Of a stretch of DNA of 64,000 nucleotides, positions 9,836 through 19,800 are shown piece after piece. The notes under the pieces are model-generated. The model searched no databases. It was not told the DNA's origin and saw only the letters and a program-made list of their open reading frames with translations. Source of the stretch: Paucibacter sp. TC2R-5 (GTDB lineage Bacteria > Pseudomonadota > Gammaproteobacteria > Burkholderiales > Burkholderiaceae_C); NCBI RefSeq assembly GCF_025717605.1, contig NZ_JAJIRQ010000001.1, positions 278,915-342,914 on the forward strand. The letters are read 5' to 3'. Numbering within the stretch: the first letter of the stretch is position 1; each line of letters opens with the position of its first letter. The position numbers and the translations under genes are program-made.

Positions 9836-9859
9836 GTCGCCTAAATGGCGGCTTTTTTT
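9836..9859 (+). terminator. Rho-independent terminator of cytochrome c gene
   Basis: A six-bp stem GTCGCC/GGCGGC (one G-U pair) with loop TAAAT is followed directly by seven T residues. Confidence 0.8.
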
Positions 9860-9938
9860 ATGCATATTGCCAAGTGCAAAATGCCGCGAAGGGCAGATAC
9901 TCAAGCGTTGACTCCTCAATGAGTCGTTTGGGCCAGAG

Positions 9939-11216
9939 ATGCTAAAAAAGATACCCACCCAGCAGGTCGAGTTGGGCATGTTTCTCCAGTCGATGGAGGG
10001 CTCCTGGCTATCGCATCCTTTTTGGAAGACGAAGTTTGTGTTGCGGGACCAGGCCGATTTGGATGCCTTGCTGAGGAGCGGCGTGCCGGCGGTATGGATC
10101 GATGTCAGCAAGGGGACGGATCTGCTCGCTGAGCCGGGCTCGCCTGAGCCGGCTGCAGCAGCGGTCTCTGCGCCGGCGGACTTATCCGCAGAGCAGGTGC
10201 CAGAGCCCGAGCCAGAGCCCCAGCCGCCCGGCCCTCCAACGATAGTCGCGCCCAAGCAGCAAGCGCGGCCGGCTCGCGCCAGCATGGGCGCGGAGATGGA
10301 GCAGGCCACGCAGGTGATGAACCGCTCGCGCGAGCAGATCACGGCCCTGTTCGGCGAGGCGCGCATGGGCAACGCGATCAATAGCGAGGAATGCCAGCCC
10401 TTGGTGGTGGAGATTGCCGATTCGGTCGCTCGCAACCCTTCGGCCTTGATCAGCTTGGCTCGGCTCAAGACCAAGGACGACTACACCTATATGCACTCGG
10501 TTGCCGTTTGCGCCTTGATGGTGTCCTTGAGTCGGCAACTCGGCTTGGACGAGGATCAGGCCCGTGAGGCGGGCATGGCAGGCCTCTTGCATGACATTGG
10601 CAAGATGGCCATGCCGCTGGAAATTTTGAACAAGACCGGAGCTTTGAGTGACGCCGAGTTCACCGTGATTCGCTCGCACCCGGTGCGGGGCTATCAAATG
10701 CTCAAGGAGAGCGGCGGTGTGTCCGCCGCAGCGCTTGATGTCTGCTTGCACCATCATGAAAAGATGGACGGCACCGGTTACCCGCAAAAACTCAAGGGCG
10801 AGCAGATCAGCTTGCTGGCGCGCATGGGTTCGGTCTGCGATGTCTATGACGCGATCACCTCGACCCGGCCCTATAAGGCGGCCTGGGACCCGGCCGGGTC
10901 GATCCAGCGCATGGCGCAATGGACGGGGCAGTTTGATCCTGTGGTGTTCAAGGCTTTCGTGATGTGCGTGGGTATCTACCCGGTCGGCAGTTTGGTCAAG
11001 CTGGAGTCGGGCCGGCTGGCGGTGGTGCTGGATTTGAACTCTCAGAACTTGGCCGCACCCGTGGTGCGCGTGTTCTATTCCACGCGCTCCAAGCTGCCCA
11101 TCTCGGTGCAAACGCTTGATCTTTCCGATGCGGCCGTGAGTGACCGGGTCATCGGGCGCGAGTCCCCGCAGGACTGGGGCTTTACGCATCTGGACGAGAT
11201 TTGGCGCAAGGCTTGA
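9939..11216 (+). CDS. HD-GYP domain c-di-GMP phosphodiesterase-type protein
   Basis: This 425-residue protein has an N-terminal DUF3391-like segment (residues 1-60), a Pro/Glu/Ala-rich linker (about 65-110) and an HD-GYP domain. Metal-binding and signature residues are visible: HDIGK at 218-222, HPVRGYQML, and HHHEKMDGTGYP at 271-282. HD-GYP enzymes hydrolyse cyclic di-GMP and affect motility and biofilm formation. No receiver or membrane domain is present, so the input signal is not evident. It appears monocistronic. Confidence 0.93.
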   Translation: MLKKIPTQQVELGMFLQSMEGSWLSHPFWKTKFVLRDQADLDALLRSGVPAVWIDVSKGTDLLAEPGSPEPAAAAVSAPADLSAEQVPEPEPEPQPPGPPTIVAPKQQARPARASMGAEMEQATQVMNRSREQITALFGEARMGNAINSEECQPLVVEIADSVARNPSALISLARLKTKDDYTYMHSVAVCALMVSLSRQLGLDEDQAREAGMAGLLHDIGKMAMPLEILNKTGALSDAEFTVIRSHPVRGYQMLKESGGVSAAALDVCLHHHEKMDGTGYPQKLKGEQISLLARMGSVCDVYDAITSTRPYKAAWDPAGSIQRMAQWTGQFDPVVFKAFVMCVGIYPVGSLVKLESGRLAVVLDLNSQNLAAPVVRVFYSTRSKLPISVQTLDLSDAAVSDRVIGRESPQDWGFTHLDEIWRKA

Positions 11217-11312
11217 CATAGCGCCACCGCCTCCCATAGGTTTACCCCGAGCCCCTTGCCTGTGCAGCCTGCCTAAACTCAGCGCAGCACACATCGGCGG
11301 GAGATATCGGAA

Positions 11313-12890
11313 ATGTTGAAAAAAATAGCGGCACTTGTTCTGCTGTCTGCGGTTCAGCTGAGCCCTGCCCAGGCGCAGACTTTGCGTTGGGCCAGCCAGG
11401 GTGACCCGCAGACCATGGACCCGCATTCGCAAAACGAAAGCATGACCAATATGGTCAACGGTCAGGTCTATGAGCGTCTGACCCGGCGTGACCGCAAACT
11501 GAATATCGCGCCCGGTCTGGCCACCGAATGGACGCAAGTCTCACCCCTGTTGTGGCGCTTCAAGCTGCGCCCGGGCGTCAAGTTCCATGACGGTCGGCCC
11601 TTTACGGCCGACGATGTGGTGTTTTCAATTCAGCGCGCCAAAGCGCCGACCTCGCAGCTGTCTGTTTACGCCAATGCTGTCGGCACCGCGCGCAAGGTTG
11701 ATGAGCTGACGGTCGAGTTTCAGTTGAGCAGCTACAACCCCATCTTCTTGCAACATTTGGACCTGCTCTGGATCATGAGCAAGCCCTGGGCCGAGGCCAA
11801 CAGAGCCGTGCGGCCGCTGGACTTCAAGAACAAGGAGGAAAGCTTCACCAGCATGAACGCCAATGGCACCGGACCTTATCAACTGCTAACGCGCCAACCC
11901 GGCGTCAAAACGGTCTACAAGCGCAACCCGGCTTGGTGGGGCAAGTTTGAGGGCAATGTGCAGGAGGTGGTGTTCACGCCGATCAGTAACGACGCGACAA
12001 GGCTGGCGGCGCTCGTCTCGGGCGAGATCGATTTCGTGCTCGACCCGGCGCCCCGCGATGTGCCGCGACTGCGCAATACCAGCGGTGTCAAGGTGATCGA
12101 CGGCCCCGAAAACCGCATCATCTTCATCGGCATGGATCAGGCCCGAGACAAGCTGCTTTACGCCAATGTGGCCGGGGATAAAAACCCGTTCAAAGATGTC
12201 CGGGTGCGCAAGGCGCTTTACCAGGCGGTCGATGTGGAGGCGATGCGCATCAAGCTGATGAATGGCTTGAGCCAACCGACCGGCAGCCCAACGCCTTCGG
12301 CGGCGGCGAGTTTCAATGATGCGACGCTGGAAGCACGCTACCCCTTTGACATCGCTGCTGCGCGCAAGCTGATGGCGGACGCCGGCTACCCGGAAGGCTT
12401 CGAAGTCACGCTTGATTGCCCGAACAATCGATACATCAATGATGAAGAAATCTGCCAGGCCTTGGCGGCGATGTGGGCGCAACTCAAGGTCAAGGTGCGC
12501 GTTTCGGCGATGCCGCGTGTGACCTTCTTCCCCAAGCTAGAGAAGCTCGATACCAGCTTGTTCCTTTATGGCTGGGGTGGCGCCATCAATGACGCCGAGT
12601 CCATCATGACACCGGTGTTCCGCAACCGCGGCGAGAAAGGCGTCGGCCTGTACAACTATGGCAATGTGCATAACGACAAGTTCGACGCATTGGCGGCTCA
12701 GTCATCGGTAGAGGCCGATGTGGCCAAGCGCGAGCAGTTGATCAAGGCCGCGCTGACCGAATACAAAGAGCAATTCCATGTGCTGCCCCTGCACCGGCAG
12801 ATGATCCCCTGGGCCGCTCGCAGCAATGTCAATATGGTGCACCGGGCCGACAACTGGCTTGAGTTGGCGTGGGTGACGGTGGGGAATTGA
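11313..12890 (+). CDS. ABC transporter substrate-binding protein, peptide/nickel family (SBP_bac_5)
   Basis: This 525-residue periplasmic binding protein has a signal peptide (cleavage after AQA, about residue 22) and the family features WRFKLRPGVKFHDGRPFTADDVVFS and GTGPYQL. It probably binds oligopeptides. No permease or ATPase gene adjoins it in this window, so it either supplies a transporter encoded elsewhere or is an orphan receptor. A strong hairpin terminator follows. Confidence 0.92.
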   Translation: MLKKIAALVLLSAVQLSPAQAQTLRWASQGDPQTMDPHSQNESMTNMVNGQVYERLTRRDRKLNIAPGLATEWTQVSPLLWRFKLRPGVKFHDGRPFTADDVVFSIQRAKAPTSQLSVYANAVGTARKVDELTVEFQLSSYNPIFLQHLDLLWIMSKPWAEANRAVRPLDFKNKEESFTSMNANGTGPYQLLTRQPGVKTVYKRNPAWWGKFEGNVQEVVFTPISNDATRLAALVSGEIDFVLDPAPRDVPRLRNTSGVKVIDGPENRIIFIGMDQARDKLLYANVAGDKNPFKDVRVRKALYQAVDVEAMRIKLMNGLSQPTGSPTPSAAASFNDATLEARYPFDIAAARKLMADAGYPEGFEVTLDCPNNRYINDEEICQALAAMWAQLKVKVRVSAMPRVTFFPKLEKLDTSLFLYGWGGAINDAESIMTPVFRNRGEKGVGLYNYGNVHNDKFDALAAQSSVEADVAKREQLIKAALTEYKEQFHVLPLHRQMIPWAARSNVNMVHRADNWLELAWVTVGN

Positions 12891-12911
12891 AGCCCCAAGG
12901 CCGCTAGAAAC

Positions 12912-12950
12912 AACAAAGCCCAGTCTTTCGAACTGGGCTTTGTTTTGTTT
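12912..12950 (+). terminator. Strong Rho-independent terminator
   Basis: A perfect 13-bp stem (12912-12924 with 12932-12944) and 7-nt loop are followed by a T-rich tail. It ends the binding-protein transcript just before the convergent tRNA gene. Confidence 0.88.
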
Positions 12951-12952
12951 TT

Positions 12953-13028
12953 TGGTGCCGGAGAGATGAATCGAACACCCGACCTTCTCATTACGAATGA
13001 GCTGCTCTACCGACTGAGCTACACCGGC
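12953..13028 (-). tRNA. tRNA-Thr (anticodon CGU)
   Basis: Read on the minus strand, the gene begins GCCGGTGTAGCTCAG and has an anticodon loop TTCGTAA with anticodon CGT, flanked by the stem pair CTCAT/ATGAG. The T-arm is GGGTG-TTCGATT-CATCT with G-U pairs. It ends CTCCGGCA plus an encoded CCA. One U-U mismatch is present in the acceptor stem (position 6:67). No integrase lies beside it. Confidence 0.95.
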
Positions 13029-13043
13029 ATCAAGCCCAAGATT

Positions 13044-14066
13044 CTAACCTCGGTTCTGGTCAGCTTCCAGGTGATAGGCGGTGACGCGCTCGACTTCTTT
13101 CTTGGAACCCAGCACCACGGCAACGCGCTCATGCAACTGCGTTGGCTGCAGGTCCATGATGCGCTGGCGGGCGTTGGTGGCCGCACCGCCGGCTTGCTCT
13201 ACCAGGAAGGCCATCGGGTTGGCTTCGTACATCAGGCGCAGCTTGCCGGCCTTGTTCGGCTCGCGCTTGTCCCAAGGGTAGAGGAACACGCCACCACGCG
13301 TCAGGATGCGGTGCACGTCGGCCACCATGGAGGCGATCCAACGCATATTGAAGTCTTTGGCGCGTGGGCCTGTGCTGCCAGCCAGGGTTTCGTCGATGTA
13401 ACGGCTTACCGGCGCGTCCCAGTGGCGCATATTCGACATATTGATGGCGAATTCCTTGGTGTCCTCGGGGATCTTGACGTCTTCGCTGGTCAGCACGAAG
13501 GAGCCTTGCTCGCGGTCTAGCGTGAACATCGCCACACCTTGACCGAAGGTCAAGACCAGCGTGGTCTGCGGGCCGTAGACGCAGTAGCCGGCTGCCACCT
13601 GCGCGGTGCCGGGCTGCAGGAAGTCGTCTTCCGATACGCCTTTGCCGCCTTCGACCTTCTTCATCACCGAGAAGATCGTGCCGATGGAGACATTGACGTC
13701 GATATTGCTGGATCCGTCCAGCGGGTCGAACATCAGCAGGTATTCGCCCTGCGGATAACGGTTGGGCACGATGTGAATGCCTTCCATTTCCTCGGAAGCC
13801 ATCGCCGCCAGATGGCCGCCCCATTCGTTCGCCTCGATCAAGACCTCGTTGGCGATGATGTCGAGCTTTTTCTGGATCTCGCCCTGCACATTCTCGCTGC
13901 CCGCCGTGCCCAGCACCTCGCCCAAAGCGCCCTTGGTGACGCTGATGGAGATGCGCTTGCAGGCGCGCGCCACCACCTCGATCAAGAGCCGCAGCTCTTG
14001 GGGAATTTGGCCATGTTGGCGCTGCTGTTCGATCAGGTATTGGGTCAGGCTGATGCGTCGGGTCAT
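13044..14066 (-). CDS. fbp: Fructose-1,6-bisphosphatase class I
   Basis: This 340-residue enzyme converts fructose-1,6-bisphosphate to fructose-6-phosphate in gluconeogenesis. Metal-site motifs are intact: [16 protein letters not shown] (DPxDGSSN) and [37 protein letters not shown]. Length and both ends agree with the family. It lies directly downstream of pepN on the same strand, about 50 nt apart. Confidence 0.97.
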   Translation of the reverse strand: MTRRISLTQYLIEQQRQHGQIPQELRLLIEVVARACKRISISVTKGALGEVLGTAGSENVQGEIQKKLDIIANEVLIEANEWGGHLAAMASEEMEGIHIVPNRYPQGEYLLMFDPLDGSSNIDVNVSIGTIFSVMKKVEGGKGVSEDDFLQPGTAQVAAGYCVYGPQTTLVLTFGQGVAMFTLDREQGSFVLTSEDVKIPEDTKEFAINMSNMRHWDAPVSRYIDETLAGSTGPRAKDFNMRWIASMVADVHRILTRGGVFLYPWDKREPNKAGKLRLMYEANPMAFLVEQAGGAATNARQRIMDLQPTQLHERVAVVLGSKKEVERVTAYHLEADQNRG

Positions 14067-14117
14067 GATGAGGGTAAATCCAGAGTTAGGTACTTGAACA
14101 GCTTAGCAAGCGGCGCT

Positions 14118-16811
14118 TCAAGCAGCGGTCACCGAGGCCAGCGCACGGCTGATGACCTCGCGCACATCATTGGACAAATCGGCCTTGGCCGCGACGCGGC
14201 GGATCGCCTCCAGCGCGGCGCTGCGGTAGGCGGGCGCCAAACTGTTCCAGCGGTCCATCACGCGGGCCAGGCGGCTGGCGATTTGCGGGTTGATCGCGTC
14301 CAGTGCCAAGACCTGCTCAGCCCAGAACACATAACCCGCTGCATCAGCGCGGTGGAAGGCGGCCGGGTTGTACATGCAGAGCGAGAAGATCAGGCTGCGC
14401 GCGCGGTTCGGGTTCTTCAGCGTGAAGTCGGCATGCTTGGCGAGTTGCTTGACGCGGGCAAAGGTCTTGCCGTCCTGCTCGGGCGCGCGGCCTTGCAGCG
14501 CAAACCATTTGTCCACCACCAGCGGGTCGTCCTTGAATAGCTCGTGGAAGCGTTCCAGCGCGCTGTCGGCCAGCTCGGCGTGAGCATTGACCAAGGCGGT
14601 CAGGGCGCCCAGGCGGTCGGTCATATTGCCGGCATCCTTGAAGCGCTGATAGGCGCGGCCCGGCCAGACCGTGTCTTGCACACGAGGCGCGTCCAGCACC
14701 AACATGCTCAGGGCCAGATTGGCCAGCGCGCGTTTGCCGCTGGAGACCGGGTCCGGCGAGTAGCCGCCCTTGACCTGGTTGGCCTCGAAGGCGCTGATCC
14801 AGTCATCGCGCAGCGCGGCGGCCAATTGCATTTGGGCGGAATCGACCGCCGCGTGAATGGCCTGCGGGTCAACGATGTCGAGTTGTTCGGCGATATAGCC
14901 TTCACCCGGCAAAGTCAGCACCAGTTCCTTGAAGGCGGCGTCCAGCTGCGGATGGCGCAGCAGGGCGCGCATCGCTTCCAAGTAGGCCTGATCAAGTTGC
15001 AGCGCGGTGCCGCTGTGCAGCGCGGCGAGGATGCGGTTCAGCCCCAAGCGCTGGCCAGCTTCCCAGCGGTTGAAGGCGTCGCTGTCATGTTGCAGCAGCA
15101 CCAGCAGATCAGCGTCACTGAGGCCGTCGTCCAGAATCACCGGCGCGGAGAAGTCGCGCAGCAGCGAGGGCACCGGTGCCGTGCTGACGTTGATGAAGAC
15201 AAAGCTTTGCTCGGCCTGCTCCAGCACCAGCACATGGTCGGTGCCGACTGCGGCGGCTTCGCCCTGCAAATGCAGAGGCAAGGCCTGACCCTCGGCACTC
15301 AACAGGCCCATGGCGACTGGAATCACCTGCGGCAGTTTCTCGGGCTGACCCGGCGTGGCGCGTGAGTGCTGCGTCAGCGTCAAGGTGTAGGTCTGGGCGG
15401 CAGCGTCGTAGACACCGCGCGCTTGCACATGAGGCGTGCCGGCCTGCGAGTACCAGCGCTTGAAGGCATCCAGGCGAGTCGTCAGCGCCGAGCCAGGATT
15501 GGCATCGGCGATCGCAGCGGCAAACTCATCGCAAGTGACGGCCTGGCCGTCATGGCGCTCGAAGTAGAGCTTGAGGCCGGCCTCGAAACCAGCGCGCCCG
15601 ACCAGGGTCTGGTACATGCGCACAACTTCCGAGCCTTTTTCGTAGATCGTCGTCGTGTAGAAATTGTTGATTTCCACATAACTGTCTGGCCGCACAGCGT
15701 GGGCCATGGCGCCCGAGTCCTCGGGGAATTGCGCGGCGCGCAGATTGCGCACGTCCTGGATGCGGCAAACGGCGCGGGCCGAGGCGCTGCCGGCCATGTC
15801 CATGCTGAATTCCTGGTCGCGGAAGACCGTCAGGCCTTCTTTCAGCGAGAGCTGGAACCAGTCGCGGCAGGTGACGCGGTTGCCGGTCCAGTTATGGAAA
15901 TACTCGTGCGCGACGATGGATTCGATGCGACCGAAGTCGGCGTCGGTGGCAGTAGCCGCAGAGGCCAGCAGCGCCGAGGTGTTGAAGATGTTCAGGCCCT
16001 TGTTTTCCATCGCGCCCATATTGAAATCGGACACGCCAACAATCATGAAGCGCTCCAGATCCAGCGGCAAATTGAAGCGCGCTTCGTCCCAGACGATGGA
16101 GGCGATCAGCGAGTTCATCGCGTGCTCGGTCTTCTCCAGATCACCGCGGCGCACATAGACCTGCAGCAAATGATCTTTGCCGGCGCGCGTGCGCACGCGC
16201 TGTTCACGCGCCACCAAGTCGCCCGCCACCAGTGCGAACAAATAGCTTGGCTTCGGGAAGGGGTCATGCCATTTGGCAAAGTGGCGGCCGTTCGGCAGGT
16301 CGCCGCTTTCCAGCAGATTGCCGTTCGACAGCAGCACCGGGTACTTGGCCTTATCGGCGCGCAGCAGCACGGTGTAGACGGCCATCACATCGGGGCGGTC
16401 CAGGAAGTAGGTGATGCGGCGGAAGCCCTCGGCCTCGCACTGCGTGAAGAAACTGCCGCCCGAGGTGTAGAGGCCGTTCAGCGTGGTGTTTTTGTCGGGC
16501 GCGCAGGTGTTGCGCAGCTCCAAGGCGAAATCGGCGTCGGGCGCGTTGTCGATCACCAACTGGTCACCGTCTTGGCGGAAGGAGACACTTTCGCCGTCGA
16601 TCAACACACGCAGCACATTCAGCGCCTCGCCGTGCAGGCGCAGCGGGCCATGGGCGACGTCGCGGTTGCGCTCCAGCGCCATCTTGGCCGTCACCAGGGT
16701 CTTGGCGGGGTCCAGATCAAAGGTCAGGTCTATGGTGCGAATCCAGAACGCGGGAGCTTGGTAGTCTTCGCGGCGAATCAGGTTGGCAGTGCCTTCACGC
16801 ATGGCGGGCAT
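14118..16811 (-). CDS. pepN: Aminopeptidase N (M1 family zinc metallopeptidase)
   Basis: This 897-residue cytoplasmic enzyme removes N-terminal residues from peptides. It has the substrate-anchoring GAMEN motif (266-270) and the zinc site HEYFH (302-306) with the third ligand Glu325 in LKEGLT. Domain order and length match proteobacterial PepN. The chosen ATG opens MPAMREGTANLIRREDY, which aligns with the usual N-terminal RxDY segment. Confidence 0.97.
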   Translation of the reverse strand: MPAMREGTANLIRREDYQAPAFWIRTIDLTFDLDPAKTLVTAKMALERNRDVAHGPLRLHGEALNVLRVLIDGESVSFRQDGDQLVIDNAPDADFALELRNTCAPDKNTTLNGLYTSGGSFFTQCEAEGFRRITYFLDRPDVMAVYTVLLRADKAKYPVLLSNGNLLESGDLPNGRHFAKWHDPFPKPSYLFALVAGDLVAREQRVRTRAGKDHLLQVYVRRGDLEKTEHAMNSLIASIVWDEARFNLPLDLERFMIVGVSDFNMGAMENKGLNIFNTSALLASAATATDADFGRIESIVAHEYFHNWTGNRVTCRDWFQLSLKEGLTVFRDQEFSMDMAGSASARAVCRIQDVRNLRAAQFPEDSGAMAHAVRPDSYVEINNFYTTTIYEKGSEVVRMYQTLVGRAGFEAGLKLYFERHDGQAVTCDEFAAAIADANPGSALTTRLDAFKRWYSQAGTPHVQARGVYDAAAQTYTLTLTQHSRATPGQPEKLPQVIPVAMGLLSAEGQALPLHLQGEAAAVGTDHVLVLEQAEQSFVFINVSTAPVPSLLRDFSAPVILDDGLSDADLLVLLQHDSDAFNRWEAGQRLGLNRILAALHSGTALQLDQAYLEAMRALLRHPQLDAAFKELVLTLPGEGYIAEQLDIVDPQAIHAAVDSAQMQLAAALRDDWISAFEANQVKGGYSPDPVSSGKRALANLALSMLVLDAPRVQDTVWPGRAYQRFKDAGNMTDRLGALTALVNAHAELADSALERFHELFKDDPLVVDKWFALQGRAPEQDGKTFARVKQLAKHADFTLKNPNRARSLIFSLCMYNPAAFHRADAAGYVFWAEQVLALDAINPQIASRLARVMDRWNSLAPAYRSAALEAIRRVAAKADLSNDVREVISRALASVTAA

Positions 16812-16837
16812 CCTTGGGGTGGCTTGATGGAATGAAA

Positions 16838-16858
16838 ACCCCGCAAACAGCGCGGGGT
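16838..16858 (-). terminator. Terminator downstream of prfB
   Basis: Stem ACCCCGC/GCGGGGT with a 7-nt loop is followed on the minus strand by TTTTC. It separates prfB from pepN. Confidence 0.75.
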
Positions 16859-16896
16859 CATTGAGGGGTTCAGAGCGAAGTACTTGAGTCCTAGGC

Positions 16897-18001
16897 TCAG
16901 ACGCCTTGCTTCAGGCTTTCAGAGATGAAAGGGTCGAGGTCGCCGTCCAGCACTTTCTGCGTGGCCGAGGTCTCGTAGTTGGTTCTGAGATCCTTGATGC
17001 GGCTCTGATCCAGCACATAACTGCGAATCTGATGGCCCCAGCCGACATCGGTCTTGGTGTCTTCGAGCTTTTGCTGCTCTTCCATGCGCTTGCGCATTTC
17101 GAAGTCATAAAGGCGCGAGCGCAGGCGCTTCCAAGCCACATCGCGGTTGCCATGCTGGCTGCGGCCGTCCTGGCATTGCACGACGATGCCGGTCGGGATG
17201 TGGGTCAGGCGCACGGCCGAATCGGTCTTGTTGATGTGCTGACCGCCGGCGCCGGAAGCGCGGAAGGTGTCGGTGCGCACATCGGCCGGGTTGATGTCAA
17301 TCTCGATCGAGTCATCGACTTCGGGGTAGACAAACAGCGAGGCAAAGCTGGTGTGGCGCCCGCCCGAGCTGTCGAACGGGCTCTTGCGCACCAGGCGATG
17401 CACGCCGGTTTCGGTGCGCAGCAGGCCGAAAGCGTACTCGCCCTCGACCTTGATGGTGGCGCTCTTGATACCGGCCACATCGCCCGGTGTTTCGTCTTCC
17501 AGCGTGGTCTTGAAGCCTTTGCGCTCGGCGTACTTCAGGTACTGGCGCAAGAGCATGCTGGCCCAGTCGCAGGCCTCGGTGCCGCCGGCTCCTGCCTGGA
17601 TGTCGACAAAACAGTTCAGCGGGTCGGCCGGGTTGTTGAACATGCGGCGGAATTCCATCTGCTCGACGGTTTCCTGCAGCTTGGCCGCGTCGCCTTCGAT
17701 GGCCGTCAAGCCGTCAAAGTCTTCTTCGGCCTTGCTCATCTCGAACAATTCGAGGTTGTCGGCGAGATTGCTTTCCAGGTGATTGATGGTTTCAACCACG
17801 TTCTCCAGCGTGCGCTTTTCCTTTCCCAGTTCCTGGGCGCGCTTGGGTTCGTTCCAGACGCTGGGGTTTTCTAACGCAGCATTGACTTCGTTCAGGCGCA
17901 GGGCTTTGCGGTCGTAGTCAAAGATACCCCCTTAGCGCGGCGGTCCGCGCTGTCAGATCGTTCAGGGAGACGCCAATGGCGTTGATGTGTTCGATGTCCA
18001 T
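16897..18001 (-). CDS. prfB: Peptide chain release factor 2, programmed +1 frameshift
   Basis: RF2 ends translation at UGA and UAA. The gene is split: ATG at 18001 opens [16 protein letters not shown], and 27 codons later the frame meets an in-frame TGA (17920-17918). A +1 slip at CTT continues in the frame beginning with GAC at 17919 and gives about 367 residues in total. The body carries the stop-codon-reading SPF tripeptide (RKSPFDSS) and the GGQ motif ([15 protein letters not shown]) for peptidyl-tRNA hydrolysis. A good ribosome site (AAGGAAAAG) precedes the ATG. An annotation that starts at the downstream GTG (17799) would lose about 67 residues. Confidence 0.97.
17918..17932 (-). promoter_or_regulatory. 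prfB programmed frameshift site
   Basis: The minus-strand sequence AGGGGGTATCTTTGAC holds an internal Shine-Dalgarno AGGGGG three bases before the slippery CTT, then the TGA stop and C. This is the canonical autoregulatory RF2 recoding signal: low RF2 makes the ribosome pause at TGA and slip +1. Confidence 0.97.
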
Positions 18002-18144
18002 ATTCTTTTCCTTGCGGCACCGGTCGACTGAATGCGCTGAAGTGCAGCAATTCTCGACCGTCCAGAGTTCGCTATTTTCACACGGCCGGCGCATCAGGGC
18101 TTTCAAGCTGTTGCATCGGCCGGGCTTGCGGCACACTGGCGCCC

Positions 18145-18438
18145 ATGTTGATGCTCATCACCACCGTGAAAATGTGGGCCGAGATCGCCTTGATGGTCTT
18201 GGCTGCGCAGGCCTTGTTGGCCTTGCTGGTGCCCCAGCTGCTGGCGCGCAACCCTGTGTACCAGTTGCTGCAATGGCTGATCGCGCCCTTGCTGGCTCCT
18301 GTGCGCCGGCTGCTGCCTGAGGCCCCAGAGCCGCGCCTGCGCTGGCTGCTGGCCGCGGCCTTGGCCTTGTTGTGGCTGCTCGCGACCGGGCTCAAGCTGC
18401 GCCATTGTTTGAGCGTGGGCGTGGCGCTTTGTCAGTGA
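18145..18438 (+). CDS. Small membrane protein of unknown function
   Basis: This 97-residue hydrophobic protein has probable membrane helices at about residues 8-33, 42-58 and 66-84, rich in Leu and Ala. I do not recognise the family. A second ATG two codons later (18151) is an equally possible start. The DUF4212 gene follows about 50 nt downstream on the same strand. Confidence 0.65.
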   Translation: MLMLITTVKMWAEIALMVLAAQALLALLVPQLLARNPVYQLLQWLIAPLLAPVRRLLPEAPEPRLRWLLAAALALLWLLATGLKLRHCLSVGVALCQ

Positions 18439-18490
18439 AGCCCACACATCAGATCCAATCAGAGCTGTTCAGATCCGTCCAAAGTCCGCC

Positions 18491-18811
18491 ATGAATCCAT
18501 CCACGCGCCAGCAATTCTTGCAAGACCAAGCCGCTGAGCGCGCTGCCAGCTACTGGCGGCGCTGCCGCAATTTAAGCTTTGCGCTCTTGCTGATCTGGGC
18601 GCTGGCCACCTTTGGCGGCATATTTTTTGCGCGCGAGCTGAGCTTCAGTTTTTTCGGCTGGCCTTTCAGTTTTTGGGTGGCCGCCCAAGGGCTGTTGCTG
18701 CTGTATTGCGCCTTGATTGCCTATTACGCCCGTGCCATGCGCAAGCTTGAGGCGGCCTGTCTTGATCAGTCCAAAAAGGCCGCTAGCGCGGCCGCCAGTG
18801 CCTCGGGTTGA
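18491..18811 (+). CDS. DUF4212 family protein (putative solute:sodium symporter small subunit)
   Basis: This 106-residue protein has two membrane helices (about 28-48 and 57-80). The features YWRRCRNLSFALLLIWALATF, then FFGWPFSFWVAAQG, then YYARAMRKLEA match the DUF4212 small-subunit pattern. Family members normally sit directly before a large sodium:solute symporter gene. None is present here: the next gene is an alpha/beta hydrolase on the opposite strand, overlapping tail-to-tail by 46 nt. It is therefore an orphan subunit, or its partner is encoded elsewhere. Confidence 0.82.
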   Translation: MNPSTRQQFLQDQAAERAASYWRRCRNLSFALLLIWALATFGGIFFARELSFSFFGWPFSFWVAAQGLLLLYCALIAYYARAMRKLEAACLDQSKKAASAAASASG

Positions 18812-19689
18812 TCGTGGTGCAGCATATGGCCGGCATCCTCCAAGACTTGGCGTTGCACCGTCGGCACGACGCTCAGGCGGCTCTCAAACTCGCTGCGCGG
18901 GTAGCGACTGCCCCAGAATTTGGCTAAATCGGTGCAAGCGCCTTCGACCCAGAGCAAGGGGGCTTCTATGCGCGCCCAGGTAGCGAGGATTTCATCCTTG
19001 CGGTACAGCATGGGGTTGGCGCGTTTGTGCGCCGCGTCCGCCAGGATGTGCCAGGCGCCGTCCTCTTCGCGGGCCCAGTGCGGCGCCAGCCAGGCCGCTT
19101 TGGCTGCGCACAAACGTGGGTTGGTCTTCATCAAGCGGGCCGCCACGGCTGCCAGGTCGGGATAGCTTTTCAGTGCTTGGGGCGTCTTCAAATCATCCAG
19201 CCATTTGCCCAGCCGACCTGGCGCTTGTGCGGCCTGCGTTTCGGGCAGGCCGAAGCCTTCCAGATTGATCAGGCGGCGCACGCGAGCAGGGCGCACGCCG
19301 GCATAACTCATCACCACATTGCCACCCATGCTGTGGCCCAAGAGGTCCACCGGGCGGTCGGGGCTGACCGCGTCGAGCAAGGCGTCGAGGTCGCCCAGGT
19401 AGTCGGGGAACCAATAGGCATCGGCGCCGCTGCGCTGTGTCAGGCCGAAGCCGCGCCAGTCTATGCTGATGATTTGGCGCGCCGGCCCATCGGCCGCCTG
19501 CAGCGCATCGACAACGAACTGAAAGGACGCGCCCACATCCATCCAGCCGTGCAGCATCACCAAAAGGGGCAAGTTGGCGCCTGGCTGCTCACCCCATTGC
19601 AAAACATGGTGGCGCAGGCCGCGCAGGTCGATAAAGCGGCTTTGGTGCGGGCGGCGGGCAAGGTAGGCGGTAGCAGTCATGCGGCGCAC
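18766..19689 (-). CDS. Alpha/beta hydrolase fold protein
   Basis: This 307-residue hydrolase has the oxyanion region LLVMLHGWMDVGASFQF and the nucleophile elbow GHSMGG (Ser in VDLLGHSMGGNVV). A late EDAGHMLHHDQPEALA segment supplies the catalytic His. The substrate is not evident; esterase or lipase activity is the usual guess. A start three codons later (19680) is possible. It is convergent with the DUF4212 gene. Confidence 0.9.
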   Translation of the reverse strand: MRRMTATAYLARRPHQSRFIDLRGLRHHVLQWGEQPGANLPLLVMLHGWMDVGASFQFVVDALQAADGPARQIISIDWRGFGLTQRSGADAYWFPDYLGDLDALLDAVSPDRPVDLLGHSMGGNVVMSYAGVRPARVRRLINLEGFGLPETQAAQAPGRLGKWLDDLKTPQALKSYPDLAAVAARLMKTNPRLCAAKAAWLAPHWAREEDGAWHILADAAHKRANPMLYRKDEILATWARIEAPLLWVEGACTDLAKFWGSRYPRSEFESRLSVVPTVQRQVLEDAGHMLHHDQPEALAAALAAFLD

Positions 19690-19800
19690 TGTAGCCTCAG
19701 CCCATTGGCTTTGGCTGTCGGCTTTGCGACAGGCCGCGGTCCATGGGTTCGCATTTCTGCGGCCTCACCGCTGAAATTTTTAGCGGGCAGAATCGCGCCC

